Assembly (NCBI GenBank): GCA_032718565.1
Contig: JAVGVS010000040.1
Coordinates: 442,001-506,000, forward strand
Length of the DNA stretch: 64,000 bases
Reading direction: 5' to 3'
Source of the DNA: Distichodus sexfasciatus
Taxonomy: Eukaryota; Chordata; Actinopteri; Characiformes; Distichodontidae
Below are positions 38,801 through 50,455 of this stretch, one piece after another. The notes beneath the pieces were generated by a model that saw only the letters and a list, made by a program, of their open reading frames with translations, made no database searches and was not told the DNA's origin. How positions within the stretch are numbered: the stretch's first letter is position 1; every line of letters begins with the position of its first letter. The position numbers were made by a program, and so were the translations under genes.

Positions 38801-40666
38801 ATAAGTCTTAAAGCAAGTCCCAGCACTTTGATTTGATAAACCTGCATGTTACTTTGAAACTTTGTTTCTACTACTACTGTGGTGTATTAAACCATAACAA
38901 TACTTATCAAGTTACTTAAAATGCTTTATTTAATTACCGAATATTAGAATGGTTATGCGTGCAGACATTTTCATAGTTATATTTAAAAATAGTTATATTT
39001 AAAAATGCCATACATATATATCAAATCAAAGTTTTGGCCAGAGTTTTAGCCATTTGAAATCTTTTGCACACTGGAACTAATACTTAGCTCAAAAAAAAAG
39101 CCACACTTTCACATCTGTCATCATTATCATGCAAGTCACAAGTCATACATTTTAGGAATTGAGTCCCACATGTCTGTCATGTATTATTTAAATACAGTTT
39201 GCCTTGAAGCCAGTACAGCGATTTCCACCTTGTAAATATATTGCCACTCAGTCACACAGCATGCAAAGCTGCTTATTTCCTTGGGGCTTCGTCATTTCCA
39301 CAGAGCAGCCTGCAATAAGATGTGGGTCTTTTAGCAAAATCCCTCTTCGCAGGTCAGTATTTGGAGAGGAGCAGGAGTCTAAATTATGCTGGATGCGCTC
39401 AGCTATGTTGATTCTCAGTATGTGAGTACAGGTCTGCTGTTTCATGCTGATGAGTACACAAACATGAACTCATTTCAGAGTCACTTAATAATTACATATT
39501 AATCAAACTGCCATTAACCGCACAATGATCTCATTCACTGTTGAGTTGCCAGGTACACAATGCACAAAGATCAGTGATAAGAAAATACAGTCAACACTAT
39601 GCTGCCTTCCTATAGTATCTCTTTGAATGTTGACAGTATTATAGTACCTCAGAATAATTTACATTTTAATGATATCACAGCTCTTATAAACACACTATTG
39701 AACATATAATTGCATTTAATATATAACATAACGGTAACAAACACCATCTTAAAATATCTCAAATATTCTCATTACTTCTATATAACAGAAAACAAAATAC
39801 AGTATTTTGTTACACATAATTAATAACTACTAAATCTCACACCATATATAAACGTTTTAAGAACAAGCATATGTTGGCACATACCGTATGTACATTCATG
39901 CAATTTCAGCAATGTTTTACTCTAAGAGAAAATCTACATTCATTTGTGCAGACGTTTCAGTTTTTAAAGCATACAATCATTATATTTCTGCTTGACAGGA
40001 GTTTCCAAAAACTGCAAAAATACATAAATAAGGAAAGGGGTGGGCTGAGCCTGAACTGCCGCTGATCCCTGCACCCCCTCCTCAAGAAGACTAACAGAAC
40101 GTTTGATTTCTTTTCTATTTTATCTTGACCTGTGTTAAAAAAGAACACAGATAAATTATATTGACTCAACAAACTCGAACTGATCTGACGCTTAGTGAAT
40201 GTGAAGATAAAATTCCACTTTTAGAGACTGGAAGTAGAGAATCATTATTAGTAGTAAAACCTGTGAAAAGTACACCTCACCTGATATCTACATAATTACT
40301 TTTTAATGTGATCTTTATATATCAGAAGGTTACGGCCTAATTATTTGACAATGTTTCAGAGGTCAATGGGCTACTGTGACTTTCCTTTGGTTTCTTTTTC
40401 CTTTGGCTTTCATCGTCTTTGTCATTGCATTCTTTTTTTATACATATAACACATTCATAAAATGGCTCCCTGTCCATATTTTCAGAACCAATGTTTTCTA
40501 TAATAAAGAAAATGTAAATTCCAGTATTGTTACAATCATTTCCTTTTCCTTCTTGTGCAATGTCCTTTCAGTTTAGAGTTTCTAAATGAAAAAAAAAAGA
40601 TTTCCACCAGGACTGTTAGACTAAATGTGGTATGAAAACAGTTCCTAACAGCAGCACATGAATACG
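35891..40666. other. Intergenic DNA between rnf216 promoter and uts2r
   Basis: No credible exon seen. 36130-36805 has LINE-tail-like features: a local duplication around GATTGTAGTTTT...GACTGCTGTTA (36165-36250) and a terminal (ATCTTGAAT)n run at 36780-36805. The rest is AT-rich unique sequence. The uts2r 3' UTR probably occupies the right edge. Confidence 0.6.
36130..36805 (+). repeat. Probable LINE 3' region ending in a TCTTGAA microsatellite
   Basis: TTGTAGTTTTCTC-GACTTGACTGCTGTTA occurs twice in tandem near the left end, and the right end is CCTTGTAATCTTGAATCTTG and further TCTTGAAT units, the plus-strand counterpart of the TTCAAGATTC tails elsewhere in the window. Boundaries are approximate. 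Confidence 0.4.
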
Positions 40667-41782
40667 TCAGACTTTGCTGTAGGCATCCACGGCACCGTTG
40701 GGGTGGCCGTAACTTAAGGTGTTTGTAAACTGGTGACTTCCAGATGACACAGACCTTTGAGATGAATGACGGAACCTCTTCTTGAACCCCACCTTGCCCC
40801 TCTGCCTGTCCCTCAGATACTCTTGGTAGTTCCTGGTCAGCAATGTGTAAAGAAAAGGGTTGATGCAGCTGTTGCTGTACGCCAGACATGTGACGACAAA
40901 GTTTACATACACCATGGTGCTGTGAGAGAGCTTCCCGTGGCCGAAATAGTAGATGCTTAGTAGCTGCCATAACCAAAAAGGCAAAAAGCAAGCCCAGTAT
41001 GTAAGCACTATACCAAAAATCATGTATAGCACCTTCTGTTTGGGACACTGACTGCTCTCTTTGGATGAGAACACTGTGGTTTGAGAAAGCCAGTAGGTCC
41101 GGGCTAGTTTGAGGTACTGATAGCCGATGATGCACCCAGGAGCCAGGATGCAGGTATGGAAGAGGACAGTCAGATACACCTTGTATGGTGTGATCTGCCA
41201 GGTGGGGTGGCACATGTGTTTCTCCACACCGTTTTTGACGTTCCTCTTCAGGTCTATCATTATCATGTTGGGCAAAGCAAGGACGAAAGAGGCCAGCCAG
41301 ACTGCACACGTGACGGCGCGTCGGTAACGTCTCGACCTGGAGAAGGTGTCCAGAGGGTCCACCACGGCCAGGTACCTTTCAGTGCTCATGACGGTCAGGA
41401 TGAAGATGCTGGCATGCATGGTCAGGAAGTCCAAGCTGAAGAGAACTCGACATCCCACGTCTCCAAAGTACCAGTCCTTCACCAAGTAAGTCCACACCAC
41501 AAAGGGGATTGTAGAAAGGTACAGCAGGTCGGCCAGGGCTAAATTCACTATGTACACATACATGCTGCCGGTCACCCGAACTGAGAGGTTGATGACAACC
41601 AGGGTGTAGATGTTACCCACCACACCAACCAAAAACATGACAGTGAGCACAGTTCCAAGAAGGGAGGTGATGATGATGTCGTTGGAGAACACAGACGTCT
41701 CCACGTTGGGCTCCTCTACCGTGGGGGAGGCGTTGGTGAACGTGGACGAGTTGACATGAAGCCACTGACCCAGCGTGGCCAT
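40667..41782 (-). CDS. uts2r: Urotensin-II receptor family GPCR, intronless, 371 aa
   Basis: Class A receptor for urotensin II / urotensin-related peptides, expected at the plasma membrane and coupled to Gq. Seven hydrophobic segments are visible. Key residues from the ATG at 41782: N-glycosylation sequons at N11 and N17, TM1 N57, TM2 D85, the conserved disulfide pair C111 and C191, ERY at 135-137 in place of DRY, TM6 FLPFWLW with P268, and NPFLY at 308-312. Family-diagnostic segments are FGDVGCRVLF, LDFLTMHASIF, MYVYIVNLALADLLYL, CFLPFWLWQLL and NPFLYTLLTRNY. Upstream of the ATG an in-frame TGA lies 18 nt before it, so this ATG is the first possible start; the TTG codon at 41794 is not used. 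Ser-rich C-tail suits arrestin regulation. Teleosts have several uts2r paralogues; which one this is cannot be told here. Confidence 0.95.
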   Translation of the reverse strand: MATLGQWLHVNSSTFTNASPTVEEPNVETSVFSNDIIITSLLGTVLTVMFLVGVVGNIYTLVVINLSVRVTGSMYVYIVNLALADLLYLSTIPFVVWTYLVKDWYFGDVGCRVLFSLDFLTMHASIFILTVMSTERYLAVVDPLDTFSRSRRYRRAVTCAVWLASFVLALPNMIMIDLKRNVKNGVEKHMCHPTWQITPYKVYLTVLFHTCILAPGCIIGYQYLKLARTYWLSQTTVFSSKESSQCPKQKVLYMIFGIVLTYWACFLPFWLWQLLSIYYFGHGKLSHSTMVYVNFVVTCLAYSNSCINPFLYTLLTRNYQEYLRDRQRGKVGFKKRFRHSSQRSVSSGSHQFTNTLSYGHPNGAVDAYSKV

Positions 41783-42700
41783 ATTCCCCTCCAAAAATCA
41801 GATGTTTTAGAGGAAAAAAGCACAGGTTCCTGTTAAGGCAAATTCAAACACTGATTGGAGGGTAAAATCTTGGACATGTTCACCACATTCCAGAATAGTC
41901 TGCTACACAAAAATGCCTGAGGTAAAGTTAGTTTGTCTGATATCCACTTATTCATTCTTTTTCACAGGTAAAAATGTGAATGTAAATTACGGGGAGGGTA
42001 ATCAGTGTATTTAAAATAATAAAACTGCTTAACCCTCCCCCAAAGGGGTCAAGACTTTTAATTCTTCAAATATTTAACTCACATTTAGAACTTGATTTGA
42101 ACGTTACCATCGTTTATGATCATTTTAGTTTTTCCTGTAAATCGAGTAAAATCATTTTGGGAAAAACTGTTCCGGTAAAATATCTGCATTTTTGACCAAG
42201 TGGCACCTCAGAAGTATCGAAAAATATTTAGTCATTTACAGTTCTCTTGCACTTCAACTAAATATATTCTCTCCAAATCGCATTTCTCTAATAACTATCG
42301 ATGCGTAAAAACAAAGGCGATGTTTTACCGTCGTTCTCCCCAGCAGAACAGGGAAGATCCTCGTCCGTCTGCATCTTACATCTGCCAAAGGCTCAAAATT
42401 GTCTCAGCAGGATTAGCAGAGAGAATAAAGTCCACAGTCTTCACAACAGGGAGGTTGAAACGAGGCAAAAAAAAATTCGGAAGAAAGAAAGACGCACGAA
42501 GGATTTCCGAGCGCTTAAGTTCGGTGCGCAACAGCTTGCTCCGGTGGAGCGTCTGGAGACACAGCATTATTCACCTCCACCTAGTCTCATCCGCTCTGTT
42601 CTGTTCACCTCCTCCAAAAAGAGTGGACGTACAAACCTGCCTGAGACACTACCATTCTGTGGGGGGAACTTAACCTCACTGTGAGACATGGTGACAGTCT
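41783..42700 (-). promoter_or_regulatory. uts2r upstream region
   Basis: The 900 bp before the start codon include a GC-richer block at 42440-42560 with several CpG dinucleotides. It may hold a promoter or a 5' non-coding exon; no TATA box or definite splice site is called. Two overlapping + frames here (42200-42684) show no family resemblance. Confidence 0.35.
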
Positions 42701-44439
42701 TGTTTGAGAAAAACAAAACCAGAGAACCTTAAGGGAAATAACAACATCTGTTCTGTTTGCTGTATATGATGACAAGGTGTAGACTGAACCATCTGATATA
42801 TACTGTCCTTTTCTCACCTTTTGAGGTGTGTAGGTTTTAAAATTACTGCACAGGTCACGATTGCTTACTTGTTTTGGAATGCTGAAAACAATTCATTTGT
42901 GCCTTTCCCCCCCCTTTCTTAATATAAAGTAAATGAGCACAAATTAGATTACTTAAAGTTCTATCTTTAGTGATGAGCCTCTGCCATATGGTCCATTTGG
43001 CACATTTTGTTCCCCCGTCTCGCAAATTTGGGAGCTGCTCACTGTGTACCAGCACACGATTTGGCTGAACATTTCTGTCTTACTTCTCTCAGGTACATTA
43101 TGCCTGGTCACATGTTCCTAGTAAGATTGAATAATAAAGTTAAATGATCACATGCAATGGCCTATCTGATTATACGGACCTTACTTCTAGCTTTATCTTT
43201 CTTTATCTTTGGAATAATGGACGCAAAAAGTTGACAGAAACCAAGTTGTGCTCCTGGGACATCTGCTTGTTAAAGTCAAAGTATAAGTTTTATAATTGAT
43301 AACCAATAGCAAACAAGTTAATAAGAATGGAAACTCTACACTGATATGTGCATATGACATGGAACATGCATTTGATATTTTATATATAAAACAAATGACA
43401 TGCACAACCTTATTTTGTTCTTTGTTCCAGTGGTACTGTATTGAAATTGCAGATCTTCCCCAGTCTCTTGACCTGGGCAACAGTTAAGATAAGCAGACAT
43501 TTGAATGTCCCTCAAAAGAACCAGTTAATGATGTTCCACATTCCATACCAGAAGAGGATGCTTACCTTATTAAACATAAAAATGTTTCATTAGCTCGTTT
43601 TACTCTTCTTTCAAGCCACATCAGTATGTGTGTCGTCCAAGATGTACGTCTGTATATGAAAACTAATATGCTTACTCAGAAATAATTTCTTCAGGTTTTT
43701 GAATTTAATTCTTTAGATGTATTAACTTTTCTCTGTAATGTACAGTACAAGTAGCCTCTTTTAGAATAAGGGCGAGGTAAGAAATGTAAGTAACAACGAG
43801 GTATCAGTCAATTATGAAAATGATTTCATAAATCTCTTGGTGCTTTTTATGGCTATATTTCAATGTCATATGCAATTAGCTATGTGCCTATGCATCTTGT
43901 CAGTAAAAAAGTAAGATGACATTGACAAGTAGCAGTAAGAAAGTGCAGAGAGAAGTATAAACTTGGACTTGTCATAGAACTTTTGTGCTTCCTTGTCGTC
44001 ATTGGAGAGCTAAATAAGACATTTGCAGCACTAGGAGCCTCAAAATAGATTCTTCAACCAAGTGAGGAAAGCAGGACAGAAGTTATAGCTGGGAGGAGAA
44101 AAGTGGAAAGCTGTATACATTTTTTAAGGTGTATTAGAATTATTATAGCTCCACAAATTCTCCTTATAGCTTAAACATTAAAACGTATTGAAGTGCAAAT
44201 ATCATTAAAACATTAAAAACTATCTCTCATAGTGTTGGCATACAACATTTTGTGAAAAATATCTTTAGATCACATATGATGATAGGGAGAGCCTCTTTAT
44301 CTCATAACAAGGTGTATACTACTTACTACTACATATGCTAAATCAAATTACTGATTTCCTCCAAAAAATCCTGGTAACAATGCAAATAATTTGTTATTGC
44401 TTATTCTATGTGCCTTATTTGTTCTGTGTATGGTTTAAA

Positions 44440-44528
44440 CTGTTACAACTGGAGCCACGTCGCCTCATCTCTCTGTATGCTTGTACAGATTATATCAGAG
44501 ATGACAATAAAGTTTACTTTGACTTCTG
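44440..44528 (+). repeat. LINE 3' end, plus orientation
   Basis: GGAGCCACGTCGCCTCATCT, TTGTACAGATTATATCAGAG, and ATGACAATAAAGTTTACTTT: the reverse complement of the copies at 10700 and 18660. Confidence 0.7.
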
Positions 44529-44875
44529 TTTCTGTCATGACTTTGCTGTAAGTGGACCTGGATCCAGTCAATAACAAATTTCTCTCCTGCAGTCTTTGTA
44601 AGTGCATTTCATGGTTAAGTTCTTCACTGGCCATTCAGTTTACCATTCACATGACTCCAAAAACCACAGAAGCAAGATAACAACAAGCTTTAATGAGAAA
44701 CATGTTCACTTAGAAAGGGTATTATCCTTTGTGGAAATGGCAATAATTAAATTAGACAACGTCGACTGAAAGAGCCAAAACAAAATACGTAGGCTTTCGG
44801 AGGTAATGACATTATTCTTTAGCTTCTGAGGTGCAATTGGCTTTTACTTTCTGCATGACCAACATACATGAAAGA

Positions 44876-46060
44876 AATCAGAATCAGAATCAGAATGAAG
44901 TTTATTGCTAAGTATGTTGGTGCTTGGTGCAAGACACTGAAAAGTGTATATTAAGGTACTATGTAAATAGATAGAGGAACATGGAATTTGCATATAGAAG
45001 TACAAATAATTTTGAAATAAATAGACATATTTGAGTACAAGCATATAGTAGGATAAGAAAAAATATATATATTTAAGAGAGTGCAAGGATATGGCAGAAT
45101 ATAGTTACCTATATAGTACACAGAATAGTTTACCTTTATAGAACACATAAAAAGAAAACTTCATGACATGAATGAACATGAGCTAGAAGAAAGTGCTTAT
45201 TTGATTTAAATAGATAACCAACTATACCATTTGAACAAAGAATGTGCAATAGTGCAAAATTCACAGTGGGAAGCATAACGTAACTACAAGCGTAAGCAAA
45301 ATGAAGTGCAAGGTAGGAGTTGAGTCAGTGTGCATCTCTGGCTTTATTGATGAGACTCGCTGCAGTGGGTAAAATAGCCTTATGGCATGATGTTTTGGTT
45401 TTAATGGACTGCAACCTTCAGACAGAGGGGAGACTCTGACTGACATTGTGACCAAGGTTAGAGGGGTTGGCCGCTATCTTTCTTGCCCTCTTCAGGTTCC
45501 TGGACGCGTACAGGTCTTCTAGAGGTGAAAGACTGCAGCTGATCATCTTTACAGAGGAGCAAATGACACACTGCAGTTGCTTTTGTCCTTGGCAGTGGTG
45601 GCAGCGTACCATGATTGTGATATTGACTGATGACTGGACGTGCAGCTGTTGGTATAAAGGCAGAAGAGGAGAAAGGACGCAGCCTCGGGGAGATCCAGTG
45701 CTGACGGGCCAAGAATCTGAAACATGTTTTCCCATCTTCATGCTGCTTAATGTCAGTCACGAAGGCAGTAATCCATCTGCAGATGGGGTCAGCCACACAC
45801 AGCTGGGAGAGTCTGTCTTGAAGGAGTATTGTGATGATAGTACTGAAATCCACAAACAGGATTCTAGCATAGGTTCCTGGGCAGTTGAGATGGATGTAGG
45901 ATGAAATGAAGGGCCATATTAACAGCATCATCTAATGATCTGATGCCTTTGTAGGCGAACTGCATGGGGTCCAAGAGGGGGTCGGTGATGGCCTTGAGGT
46001 GGTGCGACCAGAGGTGATTTTGTCAGATCGATGGGTCTGTAGTCGTGTAATCCTGGTCTT
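44876..46060 (-). mobile_element. Decayed LINE (L2/CR1-like), 3' half with reverse-transcriptase remnants
   Basis: The left end has AATCAGAATCAGAATGAAGT then TTATTGCTAAGTATG, a reversed LINE tail. On the minus strand, fragments of a non-LTR reverse transcriptase are readable in different frames: ARILFVDFSTIITIL (45.86 kb) and STGSPRGCVLSPLLPLY (45.69 kb), then a DLYASRNLKRARKIA tail. Frameshifts separate these pieces, so no intact protein remains. Landmarks such as GATGCCTTTGTAGGCGAACT (45.95 kb) extend the element to about 46.06 kb. Confidence 0.75.
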
Positions 46061-46554
46061 GGGTTCAATTTCATTCATACTTGGATCTCTGCTTCAAAAG
46101 GAGTGTTCAATTTGCTGCTTCTGTTTCTTTACATGATATTATGAATAAAATGTAATAAGGTACAACTGTTAGTATGAGTAATTCGATTCATTTGGTGCCC
46201 CAAAATATAGATGTTTGTAATGATAGCACTCAGCAATCTCAGTGTTCAATACTTTCATTCATCCCTCTGTCTTTATATGGAAGCCTATTCTTTTTTCTGA
46301 CATTGAATTTTCAAGCTCCATCCATTAAACTTGGATTCGGGATTCAAATGTTGACTTAATGAAATTGCATTATGGGCTAGGACCTGTGTATCTCACCCTG
46401 CCTTAATTTCATTAATCCTCCATCCTCCCATAGGGCCACTTCTATGTTTACACAGTCATGACAGAAAAAAATCCCCTTTTACAATATTTATTATTATTAA
46501 TTTTCATTTAATTATGACCCCAGTTGGAATTAAGTGGCTTGGATAATAAATGAA

Positions 46555-46578
46555 TGAATGAATGAATGAATGAATGAA
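46555..46578. repeat. GAAT tetranucleotide microsatellite
   Basis: About six consecutive TGAA/GAAT units. Confidence 0.9.
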
Positions 46579-46673
46579 AGGATTTTATTTATTAATAATG
46601 TGTATATTTGACTATTAACTATAATGTTGATAATGATAATAGGAACTATTTTTAAAAATATGTTTAGTTTTAA

Positions 46674-46750
46674 CAATAATAATAATAATAATAATAATAA
46701 TTAATAATAATAATAATAATAAGAAGAAGAAGAAGAAGAAGAAGAAGAAA
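46674..46750. repeat. AAT and AAG trinucleotide microsatellites
   Basis: An (AAT)n tract with one interruption passes directly into an (AAG)n tract of about nine units. Confidence 0.9.
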
Positions 46751-46773
46751 TCATTATTAATATTACAAATTAA

Positions 46774-46831
46774 ATTACTCTACTGCTCTTACTACTAATA
46801 TTACTATTAGTAGTAATAGCAGTAGAGTAAT
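46774..46831. repeat. Near-perfect palindrome, 24-bp arms
   Basis: Left arm 46774-46797 starts ATTACTCTACTGCT and right arm 46808-46831 ends AGCAGTAGAGTAAT. The 24-bp arms have one mismatch and a 10-base loop. It may extrude as a hairpin; it lies 24 bp after the trinucleotide repeats. Confidence 0.9.
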
Positions 46832-47307
46832 AGTAGTAATTATATTTGAACAATGTAAAAGCATATTAATAGATATACAACTATTTATTAATAAACAAGT
46901 GATACAGAAATACTAATTGCCAGGGACTAGAAAGGCTTGAGATTAATGTAAAATTTGGAGTGAAATAATCTTGTCTCCAATTTGCTTGATGTGTCCCAAA
47001 AAATAGGTTCCATCTTCATCTTTGTGACTGTAATAACACTAAGGCTCATTAAGAAACAAAAGCCTGAGATTGACAAGAAATAAAGCCTATAAAATGAATG
47101 GATCTCATTCACCAAGCCTTTCTAAGAATAAATGTGTTCTTAAAACCCTCTCAGTTTCTATGAAGATTCTGACATTGATTAATGTTTTCTTATTTAATAT
47201 TTGAAGTGAAAAGTAAAAGTGTGTGATTGTCATTGTGAACACGCCACAGCTCAGAACGCAGTGCACCACATCGAAATGTGACCTCTGCATGCAACCCATA
47301 AGGATTA

Positions 47308-47440
47308 GTGTGCAGCTGACATGGGGAGCACCAAGGGGGCAGTGCTTGGGGACGGTACCTTGCTTATGAGTATCTTGTCCAAGATTTGAACTTCCAATAC
47401 TAGGCGAACGCCCTAATCGTTATGTTACCAACTGCCCCAA
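47308..47440 (-). repeat. Type B SINE, minus orientation
   Basis: GGGGAGCACCAAGGGGGCAG, TTTGAACTTCCAATAC and CGCCCTAATCGTTATG, ending AACTGCCCC, are the reversed counterpart of the type B SINE at 14958-15190. Confidence 0.6.
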
Positions 47441-47511
47441 TATAGGCAAGAACAGAAAATACAATGGCTGACGTGCAATGTTATGCCAATTTTATTACAT
47501 GCATATTTTTC

Positions 47512-47702
47512 TTCAGTTGGGGTGGTGGTGGTGATCTTGTTTTTAGGATCCTCACCTCTGGACCAAGAGGTCAGGGGTTCGAATCCTACCATCATTGGGT
47601 GCCTGAGCAAGACCCTTAATTCCAAGTTGCTCTCAGGGAAACTGTCCATAAAATTAGGAAATGGAAGTCATTCTGGATAAAAAGAGTCATAAATGTAAAT
47701 GT
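47512..47702 (+). repeat. tRNA-derived SINE, type A
   Basis: GGGGTTCGAATCCTACC B-box-like region, GGTGCCTGAGCAAGACC, AGTTGCTCTCAGGGAAACTG, AAGTCATTCTGGATAAA and a GTAAATGTA tail. One of the best preserved type A copies. Confidence 0.8.
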
Positions 47703-48899
47703 ATTATACTATTGTGTAAATGTCGTAATTTAAAGAAAAAGATTTGGTGAATGAGGCCCAATGTTTTGTTTTCGCTGTTGTGACATGACCACGTACACTA
47801 GAGAAGTATTACAGCCGATGACACTCATCCCCCTAACACCCATATAACCGGTACAGCAATGAAGTCTTGGAAAAGATGAGTTCATCAACAACACGTTGGT
47901 TAAATCTGATCTCCTCCAGTGATAAATCTATACAAAACCTAATTTGCCTGTCAGCGAGTTAAACATCCCTACTGAGACGTGCCTCACCCCCACAACAGAA
48001 TGGCACTGTCATGGACATAATAAGACTAAAATGGAGAACAACATTGAACATCTCGACTTTTCCCCGTCCTGTGTTCTCTTCAGAAAATTATTATTCACTA
48101 TTCCTGCTGAGGCAGAGCTTCTCATATCCAGTGTTCTTGACTCACCAGAATGTGATATGGGCAGACACAGATATTGGTGAGAACAGCAGGTGGACTTGGT
48201 CTCAAAAGATTCAGCATGGGCAATAACGAGAGCTGCCGACACTCACACATGACTAGTTATGAGTCACACCTGTGCCCCGGCTGCGGAAGATCATCGCCTG
48301 GCTCTGCAGGAGTGGGAAATTGGCCTGTTACATGGCTTTGATCATATCAGAGAGTCAACTTCATGAGAGTGACAAAAAGGTGGTGAAGGTGATAAAAAGC
48401 AAAATCCCAGACTTTTCACTCATTCTTCTTTTTAACCTGTGCATTGAAAGATATAATCAGCCAGTATAATTTTTAAGAGACTACATAGGTGGTTAAATAC
48501 CTTTTTGAAATGAATTAAGCTCATTTAATTATTGCATTCCAATTAGCATCCTCACTAACAACACAGAAAGTTCCAGAAAGATCCACCCACCAGAAATGTA
48601 TTTTATTTATGATTGGATAAAGAAACTCTTCAATGTGGCAAATAAAAGATGAAAGAAAAGGGGGTTTATGAACATAAGAGCAAAGAGGACAATCAGAAGT
48701 TGTAGTTTGACTTTTTAAACTTTTTAAACATGCTAATGAATAATACAGTAGTCAAGCAACACAAAGTGTGACCTAAAAAATACTCCACGCAGATCAATTG
48801 AAGCAAACTCAATAGACAAAAGCAGTGGATAACAAATGGGCTGAAACCTGTCTCAAATTGGCAAACAAATAGCTCCATTAGCAGCAAGTGATTGTGAAG

Positions 48900-49640
48900 T
48901 GAAGTCCAGTGATTTAGTGCCAATTATCACCTCTCATGGAGAGCCAACCACCTGCCAGTTACTGTTACTGAGGCTGAATTACCTGGCCTGTCCGGGAGTC
49001 CTCCTTCAAGCCCTTCACACCACAGAGCTAATCAAATGGACCCTCAGGTGCCCTTGACGATGCACTTGCCTACCAAACGTGAGCAAAAAAACAGCCTCAA
49101 GGTCGGGACCGAGGAAACACACTCACGATCAATTTCCACTAAATGAAGTTATGCGAGAGCACCAGAGCATGCGGGATTCAATTAGCTCTCTCTTTTGCTT
49201 TGAGAGTAACAGGCCTATCTTAATTACTGGGATGACAAATGGGGGGTTTCTGATCTGTGCAGTTCGTAGCACATGTTCACGGGGATGTCGTGGTCAAAAC
49301 TAGCTGCTCATCTCACTGCTTTGAGGAACAGGGAACGCTGTGACACGGAACATGTGTTGTTATTTGAGGCGAGTCTTACATTAGGATTCAAAGGAATACA
49401 TGAAGAGCTCACTCAGAGTGCATTTGTATGAGCATCTCATGGATTTATAGCATTTGAAAATGACCATCCTGGGCATGGGCCTTTGCTGATAAAAGAAAAA
49501 TGGAAGAGCCATATGCTTTTAAGTGTGCATTATCATAAGATAAAAGGCATTGGCCGGCTGAAGTAACAGATAAGAAGCCATTTCTCCTCTTTAAGCCTGA
49601 GACTTGTGAACCAAATAAAATATGATCAACAAAGTAGTGA
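48900..49640. promoter_or_regulatory. Candidate conserved non-coding element(s)
   Basis: Repeat-free block in the gene desert with many homeodomain-type TAATTA/CAATTA cores (for example TCAATTAGCTC at 49178 and TTAATTACTGG at 49219), GATAA motifs and E-box CACCTG (48950). No open frames of note. Proposed as a distal enhancer only from composition and context. Confidence 0.35.
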
Positions 49641-49734
49641 GCTGATAAGTCTAGGACATAGTCACTAGCTTACTTGGGCTGCAAAGAGAAAGCTGAGGAA
49701 ATGAGCAGCATTCTTGGTCAGTTACTTTGAAACA

Positions 49735-49880
49735 CCACAATATCCGACTTCAAAATCAAGAAATTACAGAAAAGAGGCTGGTGATAAAAGTGATCTCAGC
49801 AGTGACTCCCTGACCTGTCATTTTTCCCATGCAAATAAGAAAGGCAAATTTCCATCTTGTTTTTCTAATACTGCACTCAG
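49735..49880. promoter_or_regulatory. Candidate non-coding element, copy 1 of a diverged pair
   Basis: Contains CTTCAAAATCAAGAAATTAC, a perfect octamer ATGCAAAT (49829-49836) and TCCATCTTG followed by CTAATACTG. The same order recurs at 50335-50455. Not recognised as a mobile element. Confidence 0.4.
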
Positions 49881-50334
49881 AAAAAAGGTGCAATCATCAT
49901 ATCGAATGTTGTCTCGAAACGAGTACTGTTATTTTGGTCAGAGGCTCTATTGATTGGACTGCAGTGCCCTCGTATGCTATAATCTGAGTGATTCACCTTC
50001 TCCGTCCTTCCTGATTTTGGCACGGGGACAAAAGAAGCCAGTCAGTTCTGCTCCTCTTCACATCCAGCACTCTTTCAGCTGCCTAGTCCACTTACCATCC
50101 ACTCAGGTGGATACGAGACCATAAGCAGGACAGCAGTCAAAGAATTTTTTTTATCATTCACTAACTATTTTCTTTGTCATTTAGTATTTCAGTCAAGCTG
50201 AATGGTGCTCCAATAAAATTACTCTACAAGAGAAACACTTCTACATTTTTATGCACAGATTACACACGCTAATCAGTTTGTGAAGGATGTTTTTAATTAC
50301 TGACTTACAATTTGAAAAAGATTTCATAGCTGTC

Positions 50335-50455
50335 CAATGCCCCAGAATCTGGCTTCAAAATCAAGCAATTACAGCAAAAGGACTACGCAATTTGTTCACA
50401 TGCAAAGAATAACCAAAGATCTCCATCTTGTTTTGCTAATACTGTGCATGATTTC
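50335..50455. promoter_or_regulatory. Candidate non-coding element, copy 2 of a diverged pair
   Basis: Contains CTTCAAAATCAAGCAATTAC, CATGCAAAG and TCCATCTTGTTTTGCTAATA. It lacks about 33 bp that copy 1 has between the two conserved halves. Confidence 0.4.

Noticed and set aside
40536..41309. A 257-codon minus-strand frame overlapping uts2r
   Set aside because: It is a shadow frame of the receptor gene; the 371-aa frame carries all receptor motifs.
42200..42684. Two overlapping + frames of 157 and 127 codons upstream of uts2r
   Set aside because: Composition is Lys/Arg/Ser-rich with no recognisable domain, they overlap each other in different frames, and no splice sites or promoter support either.
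45467..45904. A 145-codon + frame
   Set aside because: It lies opposite the reverse-transcriptase remnant of a minus-oriented LINE and has no similarity of its own.
47570..47590. tRNA-like B box (GGTTCGAATCC) as a possible tRNA gene
   Set aside because: It belongs to a SINE head; no cloverleaf with paired acceptor and anticodon stems is evident.
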